64,000 bases of DNA from Alteromonas sp. 5E99-2 (GCF_017368475.1 NZ_JAFNJE010000014.1:1-64000); one strand, 5' to 3'; positions 37,525 to 46,769 are shown, counted from the stretch's first letter. Notes: generated by a model not told the origin, from the letters alone. Numbers and translations are program-made.

Positions 37525-37788
37525 TTATTTGTTGGTCTCGACAAAATCGGTCAAACTTTTAAGGGTTTCAAATGCTTTTCGTGTTGCTTCGTCTTCCGCT
37601 TTCATTTGAATGCCGTATTGCTGAGATATCGCTAGTGAAATTTCCAGTGCATCGATAGAATCTAAACCCAAACCGTCACCAAACAATTGTTCATACGGCG
37701 AAATTTCGTTAGCTTCCATGTCTTCGAGATTAAGTGCTTCTACCAGTAATTCAGCCATTTTCAATTCGGCTTCAGTATGCGTTGTCAT
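37525..37788 (-). CDS. Acyl carrier protein 1 of the aryl polyene cluster
   Basis: 87 aa. The phosphopantetheine site is LGLDSIDALE with Ser44. The FGDGLGLDSIDALEIS segment and length are like ApeE/ApeF-type carriers. It heads the two-gene unit with the AMP ligase, suggesting that it receives the aryl starter. Confidence 0.88.
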   Translation of the reverse strand: MTTHTEAELKMAELLVEALNLEDMEANEISPYEQLFGDGLGLDSIDALEISLAISQQYGIQMKAEDEATRKAFETLKSLTDFVETNK

Positions 37789-37834
37789 TGTCTAATCTTG
37801 TCCTAGCGTATCTGTCTTTATTTTTGTGGTTTGC

Positions 37835-37846
37835 TAGTTTAAACTA
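37835..37846. promoter_or_regulatory. Palindrome in the divergent cluster promoter region
   Basis: TAGTTTAAACTA is a perfect 12-base palindrome in the 155 bases between the ACP and chorismatase genes. Its place would let one regulator govern both arms of the cluster, but no regulator gene is present nearby and the site may be chance. Confidence 0.3.
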
Positions 37847-37853
37847 TTGCATA

Positions 37854-37883
37854 TTGAAAAACTAATGTTGTATCACGTAATAT
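37854..37883 (+). promoter_or_regulatory. Candidate promoter for the chorismatase operon
   Basis: TTGAAA (five of six to consensus) and TAATAT (four of six) are 18 bases apart, about 60 bases before the chorismatase start. Weak but the best match in this gap. Confidence 0.3.
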
Positions 37884-37943
37884 TTTATTTGTTTTTCACT
37901 TTTAGTGGGTAGGAAAAGTATTAAAAAGCAGCCTCTGCCGTAA

Positions 37944-38915
37944 ATGGATATTAAGCAAAGCACCCGATATTACAATATGCTAAACCACAACTTTTCACCT
38001 TTATCTTCTGACGAATTACTAAATACCCCTTACACACTAGCAGTCATGCCTTTTTCTTCTCATTGCGCACCATCGACTCTAGGGCTAATTTATTCTGGTC
38101 TTGAACAAGCCAATCTCCCTCAAGTAAACGAGCTATGGACCGTTGAACAAGAAGTCACTAGAGGAGTTTCAGGCCGTAATCACTGGTCTAAGAATGAAAG
38201 TATTATATGCGTTGCTTATTGGTTAACCGAAGATGAGTGTAACGATATAGAAAATTCGACCTATCAGGCATATACATCGGTGTTGTCCGAGATAAAGTCG
38301 CAAGGTTTTCCCCATGCTTTTCGGTTCTGGAACTACCTTCCCAGTATTAACAACGGAAGTGGTGACGCTGAGATTTATAAAAAATTCTGCTCTGGAAGAC
38401 TACGTGCTTTTGAACAGCTCAATATAGAATCAACCGACTTCCCTGCTGCATCGGCCCTGGGTCATCACGGTAAAGGAGCGGTAGTGTATGTTTTTGCAAG
38501 TTCTCAAATACCCCTTCACTTTAACAACAATAAACAAGTGAATGCCTTCGAGTACCCAAGGCAATATGGTATTAGCAGCCCGTCGTTTGCCCGAGCGACC
38601 CACATTAATTTGGGAAGTTCTTCGCACTTGTTTATCTCTGGTACCGCAAGCATTATTGGGCATAAAACGGTAGAGCAAGATAACATTTCAGGGCAATTAG
38701 ACGTCACAGCAGCCAACATTGAACATTTGTTAGTTCATGCAAATCCCGACAAGAAGGCGTTGTCTACATTTAAAATATACGTTCGTCATCAAGATCACGT
38801 AGAATTCGTCTCAACGTGGATAAAACAGCACTACCCAGAAGTGAAATCTGTCATCACCTTAGCAGACATTTGCCGGAGTGATTTATTAGTGGAAATAGAG
38901 TGCGTTTGTCAATAA
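37944..38915 (+). CDS. Chorismatase, FkbO/Hyg5/XanB2-type hydroxybenzoate synthase
   Basis: 323 aa. Family signatures appear in order: AFRFWNYLPSINNGSGD, KKFCSGRLRAFE, FPAASALGHHG, NAFEYPRQYGISSPSFARAT and FISGTASIIGH. Members split chorismate to a dihydrodiol or to 3- and 4-hydroxybenzoate; XanB2 does the latter for xanthomonadin pigments. The cluster context favours the hydroxybenzoate type, making the aryl starter for the polyene. First gene of an eight-gene plus-strand run; its end overlaps the acyltransferase gene by 16 bases. Confidence 0.85.
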   Translation: MDIKQSTRYYNMLNHNFSPLSSDELLNTPYTLAVMPFSSHCAPSTLGLIYSGLEQANLPQVNELWTVEQEVTRGVSGRNHWSKNESIICVAYWLTEDECNDIENSTYQAYTSVLSEIKSQGFPHAFRFWNYLPSINNGSGDAEIYKKFCSGRLRAFEQLNIESTDFPAASALGHHGKGAVVYVFASSQIPLHFNNNKQVNAFEYPRQYGISSPSFARATHINLGSSSHLFISGTASIIGHKTVEQDNISGQLDVTAANIEHLLVHANPDKKALSTFKIYVRHQDHVEFVSTWIKQHYPEVKSVITLADICRSDLLVEIECVCQ

Positions 38916-39682
38916 TCACCCATAAATTGTATAAAACACGGCAAATCTGCAGTGCAGCCATCGCTTACTTTCTATTCGGTTTAGGATTGTTAGTTATGGG
39001 GTTATTTTTTAGATTAGTTAGCCCTCTGCCTTTGTTTTCAGCTTCGATGAAGCAACGCTGGATCAGAAACTGCATTCATTTAGGGTGCCTAGCATTTATT
39101 AATATCATGCGTCTTTTTGGGCTTATAAAATACACTTATAAGCTCTCATCCATGCAAAAAGCCACGCCCGGACATATAGTCGTAGCCAACCATCCATCGT
39201 TAATAGACGCGGTATTTTTATTTGCCGCAAACAAAAACATGTGTTGTTTGGTAAAAGGAGCACTTTGGAACAACTTTTTTACAGGCCCTGTGGCTCGCCT
39301 TGCCGGATACATTCCAAACAACACCATTGAAGCGGTCCCCATGGCAGTAGCCAAATTACATGGGGGCGAAAATCTGCTTATATTTCCCGAAGGAACAAGA
39401 AATAGCGACAACAACAACATTCATTTTAAACGAGGCGCAGCAAACATTGCTGTTGCTGCAAACGCAGACATTTTACCGGTAAAAATTTCGTGCAATCCAC
39501 CAGCATTAAAAAAATCGGATAAATGGTATAACATACCTGATGAAGTAGTGGAGTTTTGTTTAAGCTCCAATGAGCAAATAAAACTAAATGAATGTATTGA
39601 CAGAACAAAGCCTAAAACTCGTCAGTATCGAGATTTGACGCAGTTTTTGGAACAGTATTATTTACAATGGACAACCCGATAA
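38900..39682 (+). CDS. Lysophospholipid acyltransferase (PlsC-like) of the cluster
   Basis: 260 aa from a GTG overlapping the previous gene. N-terminal membrane segment (AIAYFLFGLGLLVMGLFF), the NHPSLID acceptor/catalytic motif (H98, D103) and FPEGTRNSD. It would acylate a lipid acceptor that carries the aryl polyene. Found in APE clusters as a membrane acyltransferase. The overlap points to coupled translation. Confidence 0.83.
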   Translation: MRLSIITHKLYKTRQICSAAIAYFLFGLGLLVMGLFFRLVSPLPLFSASMKQRWIRNCIHLGCLAFINIMRLFGLIKYTYKLSSMQKATPGHIVVANHPSLIDAVFLFAANKNMCCLVKGALWNNFFTGPVARLAGYIPNNTIEAVPMAVAKLHGGENLLIFPEGTRNSDNNNIHFKRGAANIAVAANADILPVKISCNPPALKKSDKWYNIPDEVVEFCLSSNEQIKLNECIDRTKPKTRQYRDLTQFLEQYYLQWTTR

Positions 39683-39686
39683 GCTT

Positions 39687-39941
39687 ATGAACGCACAAAA
39701 AGAAAAAATTCTAGAACAAATCAAAACCATACTCGTAGACCTTTTTGAATTGGACGAAGCCGCTATTGTTCCTGAAGCAAAGTTGTATGAAGATCTTGAT
39801 ATAGACAGTATCGACGCTGTCGATTTACTTATTGATTTAAAGAAGACCATAGATGTCGACATTTCATCCGAGCAGTTTAACGATGTAAAAACAATACAGG
39901 ATGTGGTGGATACCTTTGCTGAGCTTTCATCAAAAGAGTAA
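39687..39941 (+). CDS. Acyl carrier protein 2 of the aryl polyene cluster
   Basis: 84 aa with LYEDLDIDSIDAVDL; Ser41 is the phosphopantetheine site. Starts four bases after the acyltransferase stop. The second carrier most likely holds the growing polyene chain, whereas the first carries starter; which does what is inference. Confidence 0.9.
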   Translation: MNAQKEKILEQIKTILVDLFELDEAAIVPEAKLYEDLDIDSIDAVDLLIDLKKTIDVDISSEQFNDVKTIQDVVDTFAELSSKE

Positions 39942-39947
39942 AAACAA

Positions 39948-40373
39948 ATGGAACCCGTTGCACTTCACTACGAAATTCCTTTTTTTGATGTAGATGCTTA
40001 TCGCGTTGTTTGGCATGGTAATTACCCCAAGTACCTTGAAATGTCGCGATGTGCACTGCTTGAAGAAATTGGTTGTCCGTACCATGTTATGGAAGAACAA
40101 GGGTTTTTCTTTCCAATCGTTGACTTGCAGATGAAATATATAAAACCTCTTCTGTTCAAGCAGCAAATCATCATAGAAGCGACGTTGGTTGACTGGGAGC
40201 ACAGGTTAAAAATTAAATACCTGATAAAAGATGCAACCACTGGCGAAATTTATACGAAAGCAACAACATCTCAATTCGCTGTATCTATGCCTGATCATAT
40301 TACACAATATGTTTCACCCGAATTTCTAACCAACACCATAGAGCAATGGATGAAGGCTCAACAAAGTGATTAG
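39948..40373 (+). CDS. Hotdog acyl thioesterase of the cluster (4HBT/YbgC-like)
   Basis: 141 aa. FFDVDAYRVVWHGNYPKYLEM is the 4-hydroxybenzoyl-CoA thioesterase pattern, with D16 and H23 likely in the active site. It should release or edit chains on the carrier, as the ApeK-type thioesterase does. Six bases after the ACP; its stop overlaps the next gene by eight bases. Confidence 0.85.
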   Translation: MEPVALHYEIPFFDVDAYRVVWHGNYPKYLEMSRCALLEEIGCPYHVMEEQGFFFPIVDLQMKYIKPLLFKQQIIIEATLVDWEHRLKIKYLIKDATTGEIYTKATTSQFAVSMPDHITQYVSPEFLTNTIEQWMKAQQSD

Positions 40374-41064
40374 ACTTAGTTTATTCATACTGTTGATTAG
40401 CATTGGCGCTTTGTGGCCAACAAATGCAAATTCTTCGCAAAAGCATAATTCAACTGAGCTACAGTTACTGGCCGACTTATCACCAACTAGCTGTCATTTT
40501 TCAGGTACATTTTCACAACAAAAAAATGTAAAAGGGCTGCCCGTTCCTTTGCTCTCAACCGGCGACTTTTTCTTTTCCTGCGATTTAGGGCTTATTTGGA
40601 ACACATTGTCCCCCTTTAGCGAGGCTCTTTTATATATCAACGCATCGAACAACTTTCGCATTGATGACAAAGGCAATGTAGAGGCTCTGTCTGGTGTTGC
40701 GCATTACAGTATGTCTAAAATTTTTCTGAAGCTGCTTAAAGGTGATACCCAATACTTTGCTGACGCATTTTCTGTGGTGTTAATTCCAAATAGCGACACT
40801 ATTGAGCTAACACCCGAAAGCAGCTTTATGAAAAAAGGGATTGAGCACATCCACTTTAATAAAAACAAAGACGAACAGGGCAATATTCAACTTGAAATTA
40901 GAGTAATGGACATAACGGGGCAGATGACAAAAGTAGAAATTAACAATATTTCGGAGTTTGACATTAGCGGAAAAAGGCAAGCCTTTGAGCAATGCGAAAA
41001 AGCGTATCCGTCTCCTTTGCAGTGGTGTAAAGGTCTTCGTTCCCCCTTGCACTTTCAGCGTTAA
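40366..41064 (+). CDS. LolA-like periplasmic carrier of the cluster
   Basis: 232 aa from a GTG overlapping the thioesterase gene. Signal peptide (LFILLISIGALWPTNANS) and a half-barrel LolA-like pattern: FSGTFSQQKNVKGLPVPLLSTGDFFF, GLIWNTLSPFSEAL. In APE clusters a LolA-like protein accompanies the MMPL exporter and is thought to carry the lipidated pigment across the periplasm. Two C-terminal Cys may pair. Next gene is the MMPL exporter, four bases on. Confidence 0.82.
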   Translation: MIRLSLFILLISIGALWPTNANSSQKHNSTELQLLADLSPTSCHFSGTFSQQKNVKGLPVPLLSTGDFFFSCDLGLIWNTLSPFSEALLYINASNNFRIDDKGNVEALSGVAHYSMSKIFLKLLKGDTQYFADAFSVVLIPNSDTIELTPESSFMKKGIEHIHFNKNKDEQGNIQLEIRVMDITGQMTKVEINNISEFDISGKRQAFEQCEKAYPSPLQWCKGLRSPLHFQR

Positions 41065-41068
41065 TTAA

Positions 41069-43363
41069 ATGAATTCTTTGCTTGTTCGATGCTCCTTTAC
41101 TGTTTTAGTAATCGCTCTTATCTCGTTTTTTATATTGGGCCATCGTCATATTCAAATTGACACCAACTTAAACGCGCTCAATCCTAATAAGGTTGCTAAT
41201 CAGGACTTAGGGTTTGCAATCAACACTCTCACTGATGATATTAATCACAGGTTTATTGTTGTCGTTTCTGGCAGTGATGAAGCCTCTGTATCAATAGCAT
41301 CAGGCCAAATGCAAGCCAAATTAGATAGCATTCAAGGTTTATTGGTACTTACAAATGAAACATCTCAAAATGCTTACTTATCATCTATTGCTCCGTACCG
41401 ATTTAATTTTTTGACTCACAGTCAGCAGCAAAAGCTCTCTGCTGCGAACAAATCGACGGCGAGCAAAGAAGAACTTGCAACAGAGGCACAAAGAAAGCTT
41501 TATCAGTTGGGAGATGGAATTCGTGTTATTCCATTTGAACAAGACCCATTAGGTTGGTTTTCTGACTTTTTACTATCCCAAGTAGAAGGCTTAGAGCCCG
41601 AATCTACCGGCACTTCACACTTTGAGTCATTTACTGTTTTGATTACTGATTATCCTGAAAATATGGCAAGTCAGAACGCGCTTTATCAAGCAATAAAAGA
41701 CATAGAGCATGATGTTATCCACACCAATGACGTTAACGTCTTACATTCGGGTATCTTCTTTTTTGCCGTTGATTCTGCACAATCGGCGAAAGGCGACATT
41801 CAACGTATCGCCATAGGCTCTATTGCCGGCATTCTATTTCTTATGCTGCTAGTTTTTCGCTCGCTGCTACCCTTGTTATTGTCGTTAAGTTCAATAGCAA
41901 TTGGTGTGGGCTTCGGCGTACTTACGAGTACACTCGTATTCGGTTCAATTCACGTACTAACCATTGTTTTTGGCGCGAGCTTAATCGGCATCGTTGTTGA
42001 TTACTCTTTACATTACTTTTATCACTTTTTATCTGAGAAAAAACAACACAACGACAAAAAACTTTTGCGAGCAATGATACTTAGCGTGATCACATCACTG
42101 GTTGGCTATGGCGCTTTGGGGCTATCGAATTTATTGATATTGAAAAAAATAGCCCTATTTTCCTGCTCAGGCTTACTGCTGGCCTGGCTTAGTGTGATGA
42201 TTTTTGGCCCGTTAATAGCCAAACGCCCAATTGTTGCTCGCCAAACCACTTTGATGTTTATTATTAACTGCGTACAAAAGGTTTTTGCTAGTCGTCCCAA
42301 ATACCTCGCAAGTGCAGGAATGGTTATTGGCATTGCCAGCGCACTCTTTATAGTGTTTGGCTCAATAAAAACCAATGATGATCCTAGACAGTTTTTTCAC
42401 GTGTCTCAAAGCTTGATAGCCCAAGAAAAAGAGGTTTCTGCTGTAACACAAGTTTTTGAACCTGGTCGATATTTAGTGGTGGAAGGGACAAATAGCGACG
42501 ACATTTACACTACGCTATCGCTATTTTACTCACAACTTGGTTCACACAGACAAAATCTCACAAGTGTATTAGATTGGCTTCCATCAAAAACAACGCAAGA
42601 ACAAAATTATAAGTTACAAAGCGCGTTGTATAATGATGGTGGCATAGTCGATTTGTTTTTCCAAAAGCTGGGTATGACAGAGAGTTACTCAAACGACATA
42701 AAAGCTGATTACCTAAACGCAAAGCACCATCATCTGGATTTTACAACGCTACGAAACACAGTCCCTGCGCTTCCGCCATTGTGGATTGAAAAAAATGACT
42801 CTGTTTACAGCTTTGTACTCATAAAAAAGAACAGTGATTTAGAAAAAATAGCCTTGATTAGCCAGCAAATCGACAATATTTCGTATATCAACTCGTTAGG
42901 TGAAGCGATATCTGCATTAAAAGACCAACGCATCAAGGCAACCAAACTATTAGCTGTAGCTTATTTGCTTATCGCTATCATGCTATTTTTTTACTATCGA
43001 CAACTCTCATCTATTACGCTTTTACTTATTCCCCTAGTCGCGAGTCTAGTTACCATTGCCTCGGTAGCATTTATTGGTCAATCGGTCACTGTGTTTCACG
43101 TTATGGCACTTTTTTTAGTGTTGGGTTTAGGTATGGACTATATCATTTTTGCAAAAGAAATGACCGACACACACGCCGTCACTCAACAAGCTATTCTTCT
43201 GTCTGCGGTGACAAGCTTGTTGTCTTTTGGCCTACTTGCATTTAGTTCTATGCCTATAGTCAATGCGTTTGGAAGTACTATTTTAATAGGCAACAGTATT
43301 AATTTTATTGCGGCGATATGCCTTTTTGGCCTAACCAAAAATAAGCGGAGTAAAACACAGTGA
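41069..43363 (+). CDS. MMPL/RND-family exporter of the cluster
   Basis: 764 aa. Membrane helix at 7-25, a large periplasmic loop, a first bundle of five helices (from about 245, GIVVDYSLHYFYHFLS), a second loop (from about 420), and a last bundle (LGMDYIIFAKEMTDTHAV). The repeated D-Y pairs in helix 4 and 10 positions are the proton-relay type of MMPL proteins. Predicted to move the aryl polyene lipid from inner membrane to the LolA-like protein. The KR gene starts within its stop (GTGA). Confidence 0.9.
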   Translation: MNSLLVRCSFTVLVIALISFFILGHRHIQIDTNLNALNPNKVANQDLGFAINTLTDDINHRFIVVVSGSDEASVSIASGQMQAKLDSIQGLLVLTNETSQNAYLSSIAPYRFNFLTHSQQQKLSAANKSTASKEELATEAQRKLYQLGDGIRVIPFEQDPLGWFSDFLLSQVEGLEPESTGTSHFESFTVLITDYPENMASQNALYQAIKDIEHDVIHTNDVNVLHSGIFFFAVDSAQSAKGDIQRIAIGSIAGILFLMLLVFRSLLPLLLSLSSIAIGVGFGVLTSTLVFGSIHVLTIVFGASLIGIVVDYSLHYFYHFLSEKKQHNDKKLLRAMILSVITSLVGYGALGLSNLLILKKIALFSCSGLLLAWLSVMIFGPLIAKRPIVARQTTLMFIINCVQKVFASRPKYLASAGMVIGIASALFIVFGSIKTNDDPRQFFHVSQSLIAQEKEVSAVTQVFEPGRYLVVEGTNSDDIYTTLSLFYSQLGSHRQNLTSVLDWLPSKTTQEQNYKLQSALYNDGGIVDLFFQKLGMTESYSNDIKADYLNAKHHHLDFTTLRNTVPALPPLWIEKNDSVYSFVLIKKNSDLEKIALISQQIDNISYINSLGEAISALKDQRIKATKLLAVAYLLIAIMLFFYYRQLSSITLLLIPLVASLVTIASVAFIGQSVTVFHVMALFLVLGLGMDYIIFAKEMTDTHAVTQQAILLSAVTSLLSFGLLAFSSMPIVNAFGSTILIGNSINFIAAICLFGLTKNKRSKTQ

Positions 43364-44091
43364 CAGATAAAAGACGGGTTTTGGTAACAGGTGCTAGCGG
43401 TGGTATCGGTAAAGCAACGGCAATCGCGCTGGCCGCACAAGGCTTCGATATAGCCGTACATTACCGAAATGGCAAAGACGCAGCAAATGAAGTTGTAGAC
43501 ACAATTAAAGCTGCTGCAGGCTCTGCAAGAGCGCTATCTTTCGATGTTACCAACAGAGAAGAAGCTCGCTCTGTATTAGAAAACGACATTGAACAATACG
43601 GCGCCTATTATGGCGCCGTATGTAATGCCGGCATCACTCAAGATAACGCGTTCCCCGCGATGACAGAATCTCAATGGGATGGCGTTATTCACACAAATTT
43701 AGATGCTTTTTACAACGTATTACACCCCATTGTGATGCCAATGATACGTCTTCGCCAAGGCGGACGAATTATCACTTTATCATCTGTGTCTGGGTTGGTA
43801 GGAAACAGAGGACAGACGAATTATAGTGCATCAAAAGCGGGCATTATTGGCGCCACAAAATCTCTCGCGATGGAATTAGGTAAACGTAAAATTACCGTTA
43901 ATTGTGTTGCACCGGGCGTAATAGAAACAGGAATGATTGACGGCGTTTTTGCCGATGAGGCAAAAAAAATGATACCTCTAGGCAAATTTGGTCATGTTGA
44001 TGATGTTGCTCATACCGTAGGCTTTTTGATGTCAGACAACGCAAGCTATATTACGCGACAAGTAATTAGTGTGAATGGCGGTATGTGTTAA
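43360..44091 (+). CDS. 3-oxoacyl-ACP reductase (FabG-like) of the cluster
   Basis: 243 aa short-chain dehydrogenase. TGASGGIGKATAIA (NADPH), CNAGITQDNAF, SSVSGLVGNRGQTNYSASKAG with Tyr and Lys of the catalytic set, and a C-terminal ITRQVISVNGGMC. GTG start overlapping the exporter stop by four bases. It reduces the keto group after each elongation. Confidence 0.92.
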   Translation: MTDKRRVLVTGASGGIGKATAIALAAQGFDIAVHYRNGKDAANEVVDTIKAAAGSARALSFDVTNREEARSVLENDIEQYGAYYGAVCNAGITQDNAFPAMTESQWDGVIHTNLDAFYNVLHPIVMPMIRLRQGGRIITLSSVSGLVGNRGQTNYSASKAGIIGATKSLAMELGKRKITVNCVAPGVIETGMIDGVFADEAKKMIPLGKFGHVDDVAHTVGFLMSDNASYITRQVISVNGGMC

Positions 44092-44154
44092 TTGAATTAC
44101 ACCTGGCATAACGCTATATTTACGCGCCTAAATCTCAACATAAAGGAACTAACT

Positions 44155-44967
44155 ATGAGACATTTTTATTCTATTCTTATCACTTTAATCTTCTCATTCA
44201 GCGCTTTTGCAGATATTAGCGATGGCGAACAAAAGATTATCGACATGCTTTTATCTGGTGATTTGCAACGAGCAAAAATAGCAGCTAAAGCCATTGAAGA
44301 TGCCAGCATAAAAAACACCGAAGTCATTGATGTAGCCGCAGAGGTTTTATTAACAAAGGCACCTCATATGTATACCTCTGATGTCGACGCTTTAGCTTGG
44401 ATTGCGCGCTCCATTGGCTCTACAGAAAACGACCGCTATTACAGTGTTTTATATGACATTTTAACATCATCCAATGATAAAAAATTCACTCGTCATGTAA
44501 AAAAAGCATTAAAAAAGGTTGGTAGTGGAAGTGGTGAACAGTACGTAGCAGGGATGTACGCCTTGCCAAATAACCTGTATGCCAAAGAAAGTGACGAAGC
44601 TCGAGATAAGCGTAGTTTAGAGTTGTTAATGGAAGGAACTTTAGCCAGCGCAAAATTGGGTGCTAGAAGGATCGCAGAAACCAACACGCAAACTATAGAG
44701 GTAACAGACACAGCAGCTGAGATATTGTTTACTTACTATGCGACTGCGACTGATGGCCAAATTGATACCTTATCTTGGATAGCAACAGCATTAGGTCAAT
44801 CGAAAACTGGCCGTTATGCCCATTTATTGTCTGAAGTTGAAACAAGCGGTGCTCACCGTAAATTGCGTAAATATGCAAAAGCCGCGGCAAAATTACATGG
44901 ACAACCTCAAGGTAAGCAATACGAAAAAGGTATGCTGGACAAAACAATGCCCACTTATGATTTTTAG
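44155..44967 (+). CDS. Secreted protein of two tandem ~115-residue repeats
   Basis: 270 aa from the ATG preceded by AAAGGA; the frame is open upstream but without a signal. Signal peptide MRHFYSILITLIFSFSAFA. The mature part is an internal duplication: MLLSGDLQRAKIAAKAI, VIDVAAEVLLTK, DALAWIARSIG, DRYYSVLYDI in the first half match LLMEGTLASAKLGARRI, VTDTAAEILFTY, DTLSWIATALG, GRYAHLLSEV in the second. Helical, HEAT-like in feel. No known family. It trails the pigment operon by 63 bases before a terminator, so it may be a periplasmic helper. Confidence 0.7.
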   Translation: MRHFYSILITLIFSFSAFADISDGEQKIIDMLLSGDLQRAKIAAKAIEDASIKNTEVIDVAAEVLLTKAPHMYTSDVDALAWIARSIGSTENDRYYSVLYDILTSSNDKKFTRHVKKALKKVGSGSGEQYVAGMYALPNNLYAKESDEARDKRSLELLMEGTLASAKLGARRIAETNTQTIEVTDTAAEILFTYYATATDGQIDTLSWIATALGQSKTGRYAHLLSEVETSGAHRKLRKYAKAAAKLHGQPQGKQYEKGMLDKTMPTYDF

Positions 44968-44992
44968 CGGTAAATTATAAAGCGATAGTAAT

Positions 44993-45046
44993 AAGGTTTA
45001 ACTGTTTCAACTCTATCTAGTTGTTACAGTAAACCTTGTTTTTATT
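44993..45046 (+). terminator. Rho-independent terminator between converging cluster operons
   Basis: A long hairpin (AAGGTTTA-ACTGT ... ACAGT-AAACCTT, with small bulges and a loop around TCTATCTA) is followed by GTTTTTATT. It ends the plus-strand run and overlaps the end of the ketosynthase gene on the minus strand. Confidence 0.7.
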
Positions 45047-46280
45047 CAGAAAAACGTTTAAAGATCAATGATGTATTAATGCCGCCAAAGGCTAAATTGT
45101 TGCTCATTATAATATCAGTTTGAATCTCTCTGCTTTCGTGCTGAATAAAATCCAGTGGTGCACATCTCTCGTCCACATTATCCAAATTGAGAGTAGGCGC
45201 AAACCAGCCTTCATTCATCATCATAATACCTACATAAGCTTCAAACGACCCACACGCACCGAGCGTATGACCTGTGTAACTTTTCATGGTGCTAATTGGT
45301 TTTTCACCCATAACCTCAAACGTTGCTTGGCTTTCTGCTATATCTCCATGCACTGTAGCAGTGCCGTGGGCTGAGACATAGCCAACATCATCAGCGTCAA
45401 TACCAGCGTCTTCTAAGGCTAGCGTCATGACTCGTTTAACGGTATCAAGGTTGGGCTTCACTAAATGGGCTCCATCTGTGTTTGTCCCATACCCTATTAC
45501 CTCACCTAAAATGGTCGCACCTCGCGCTTTTGCATGCTCGTAAGACTCAAGGATAAGAGTACATGCGCCTTCTCCCAAGACTAATCCATCCCGTTGTGCA
45601 TCGAATGGACGGGGTGTGGCTTCTGGTGTGTCGTTTTTCTTACTGGCGGCAAACAAGGTGTCAAATACAGCGGCCTGTGACGGACACAACTCTTCTCCGC
45701 CACCGGCTATCATCACATCCTGCTGGCCACTGCGTATAGCCTCATAGGCAAAGCCTATTCCCTGACTTCCTGCAGTACAGGCACTAGAGGTAGTGTACAT
45801 TCGCCCTTTAGTACCAAAATACACACTAATATTCACCGCTGCGGTATGGCTCATCATGCGTAAATACGTGCTGCTATTAATACGGGATGTAGACAAGCTT
45901 TCAAGCATGGGAACAAATTCAAGAGCTGCTTCACTGCTACCTGTAGCGGAACCAAATGCAACTCCGGTAGATTCTGACTTTATAACTGGATCATCGAGTA
46001 AGTTAGCGTCAGTAAGTGCTCGCTCTGTAGCCAACACACTCATTTGAGCAACTCTGCCCATACTGCGGCGTTTCTTTTTAGTATAGTGTGGGGGTAATTC
46101 GAAATCGTGAACTGGCGCGCCTAAGTATGTTCCTAAACCATTGTACTTTTGCCAATCATCCATAAAGCGCACGCCAGACTGTTTGGCTTGAATTGTCGAC
46201 TTTATTTCTTCCCAATCGCTACCAAGAGAAGACACTAAGCCTGCTCCAGTAATCACAACACGTCTATATTTGTTATTCAA
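45042..46280 (-). CDS. Beta-ketoacyl-ACP synthase (FabF-like) of the cluster
   Basis: 412 aa. Full Cys-His-His set: C168 in TTSSACTAGSQ, VSAHGTATVHGD and SYTGHTLGACG, with NNLAFGGINTS at the end. This looks like the FabF-type elongating synthase found at the end of APE clusters. Last gene of a nine-gene minus-strand run, 13 bases after the hotdog protein. Confidence 0.9.
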   Translation of the reverse strand: MNNKYRRVVITGAGLVSSLGSDWEEIKSTIQAKQSGVRFMDDWQKYNGLGTYLGAPVHDFELPPHYTKKKRRSMGRVAQMSVLATERALTDANLLDDPVIKSESTGVAFGSATGSSEAALEFVPMLESLSTSRINSSTYLRMMSHTAAVNISVYFGTKGRMYTTSSACTAGSQGIGFAYEAIRSGQQDVMIAGGGEELCPSQAAVFDTLFAASKKNDTPEATPRPFDAQRDGLVLGEGACTLILESYEHAKARGATILGEVIGYGTNTDGAHLVKPNLDTVKRVMTLALEDAGIDADDVGYVSAHGTATVHGDIAESQATFEVMGEKPISTMKSYTGHTLGACGSFEAYVGIMMMNEGWFAPTLNLDNVDERCAPLDFIQHESREIQTDIIMSNNLAFGGINTSLIFKRFSE

Positions 46281-46292
46281 AACTCTTCTCTC

Positions 46293-46769
46293 TTAGTGGC
46301 TCTGGCGGCGAAAAACAGACAAACTAGCCTGGGCCAATGGTTCACTGCATTGTGCTTTGTCACAATAATACTCAATTACACAATCGAAAGTTGCTAAATC
46401 GTCTCCAACTAACGCCTTTTCTTTACAACTGATTTTCAATTTAGTTCCTTCTGCAAAAAAATCACACGTCGATTTATAAGAACGAGTTCCTAGCAAAAAG
46501 CCTAAATGGGGCTCAATAAGCCCTTTTTTTAATTGGTGTCCCGCAATCAATGCAGCAGTTTGCCCCATATATTCTAGTCCGATCCAAGCCGGCACCCCCA
46601 TGCCAGGCTCAAAAAATGAAGCCTGTTCATCGACATAAACCAAAGACGACGAAGACCTTTCATCTACCTCTAAAACTTTATTTATCAATAGCATTGGGGG
46701 TCGGTGGGGAATAAGTTCAAACAGCAAAGGGTCGAAACGGTTATTCTTTTTCTGCTTTTCTTCCGACAT
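46293..46769 (-). CDS. Hotdog dehydratase, ApeP-type
   Basis: 158 aa. The FELIPHRPPMLLINKV start, FFEPGMGVPAWIGLEYMGQTAAL and LLGTRSY are those of the ApeP-type 3-hydroxyacyl-ACP dehydratase family of aryl polyene clusters. Works on the 3-hydroxy intermediates together with the second hotdog protein. Its ATG shares one base with the acyltransferase stop. Confidence 0.85.
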   Translation of the reverse strand: MSEEKQKKNNRFDPLLFELIPHRPPMLLINKVLEVDERSSSSLVYVDEQASFFEPGMGVPAWIGLEYMGQTAALIAGHQLKKGLIEPHLGFLLGTRSYKSTCDFFAEGTKLKISCKEKALVGDDLATFDCVIEYYCDKAQCSEPLAQASLSVFRRQSH

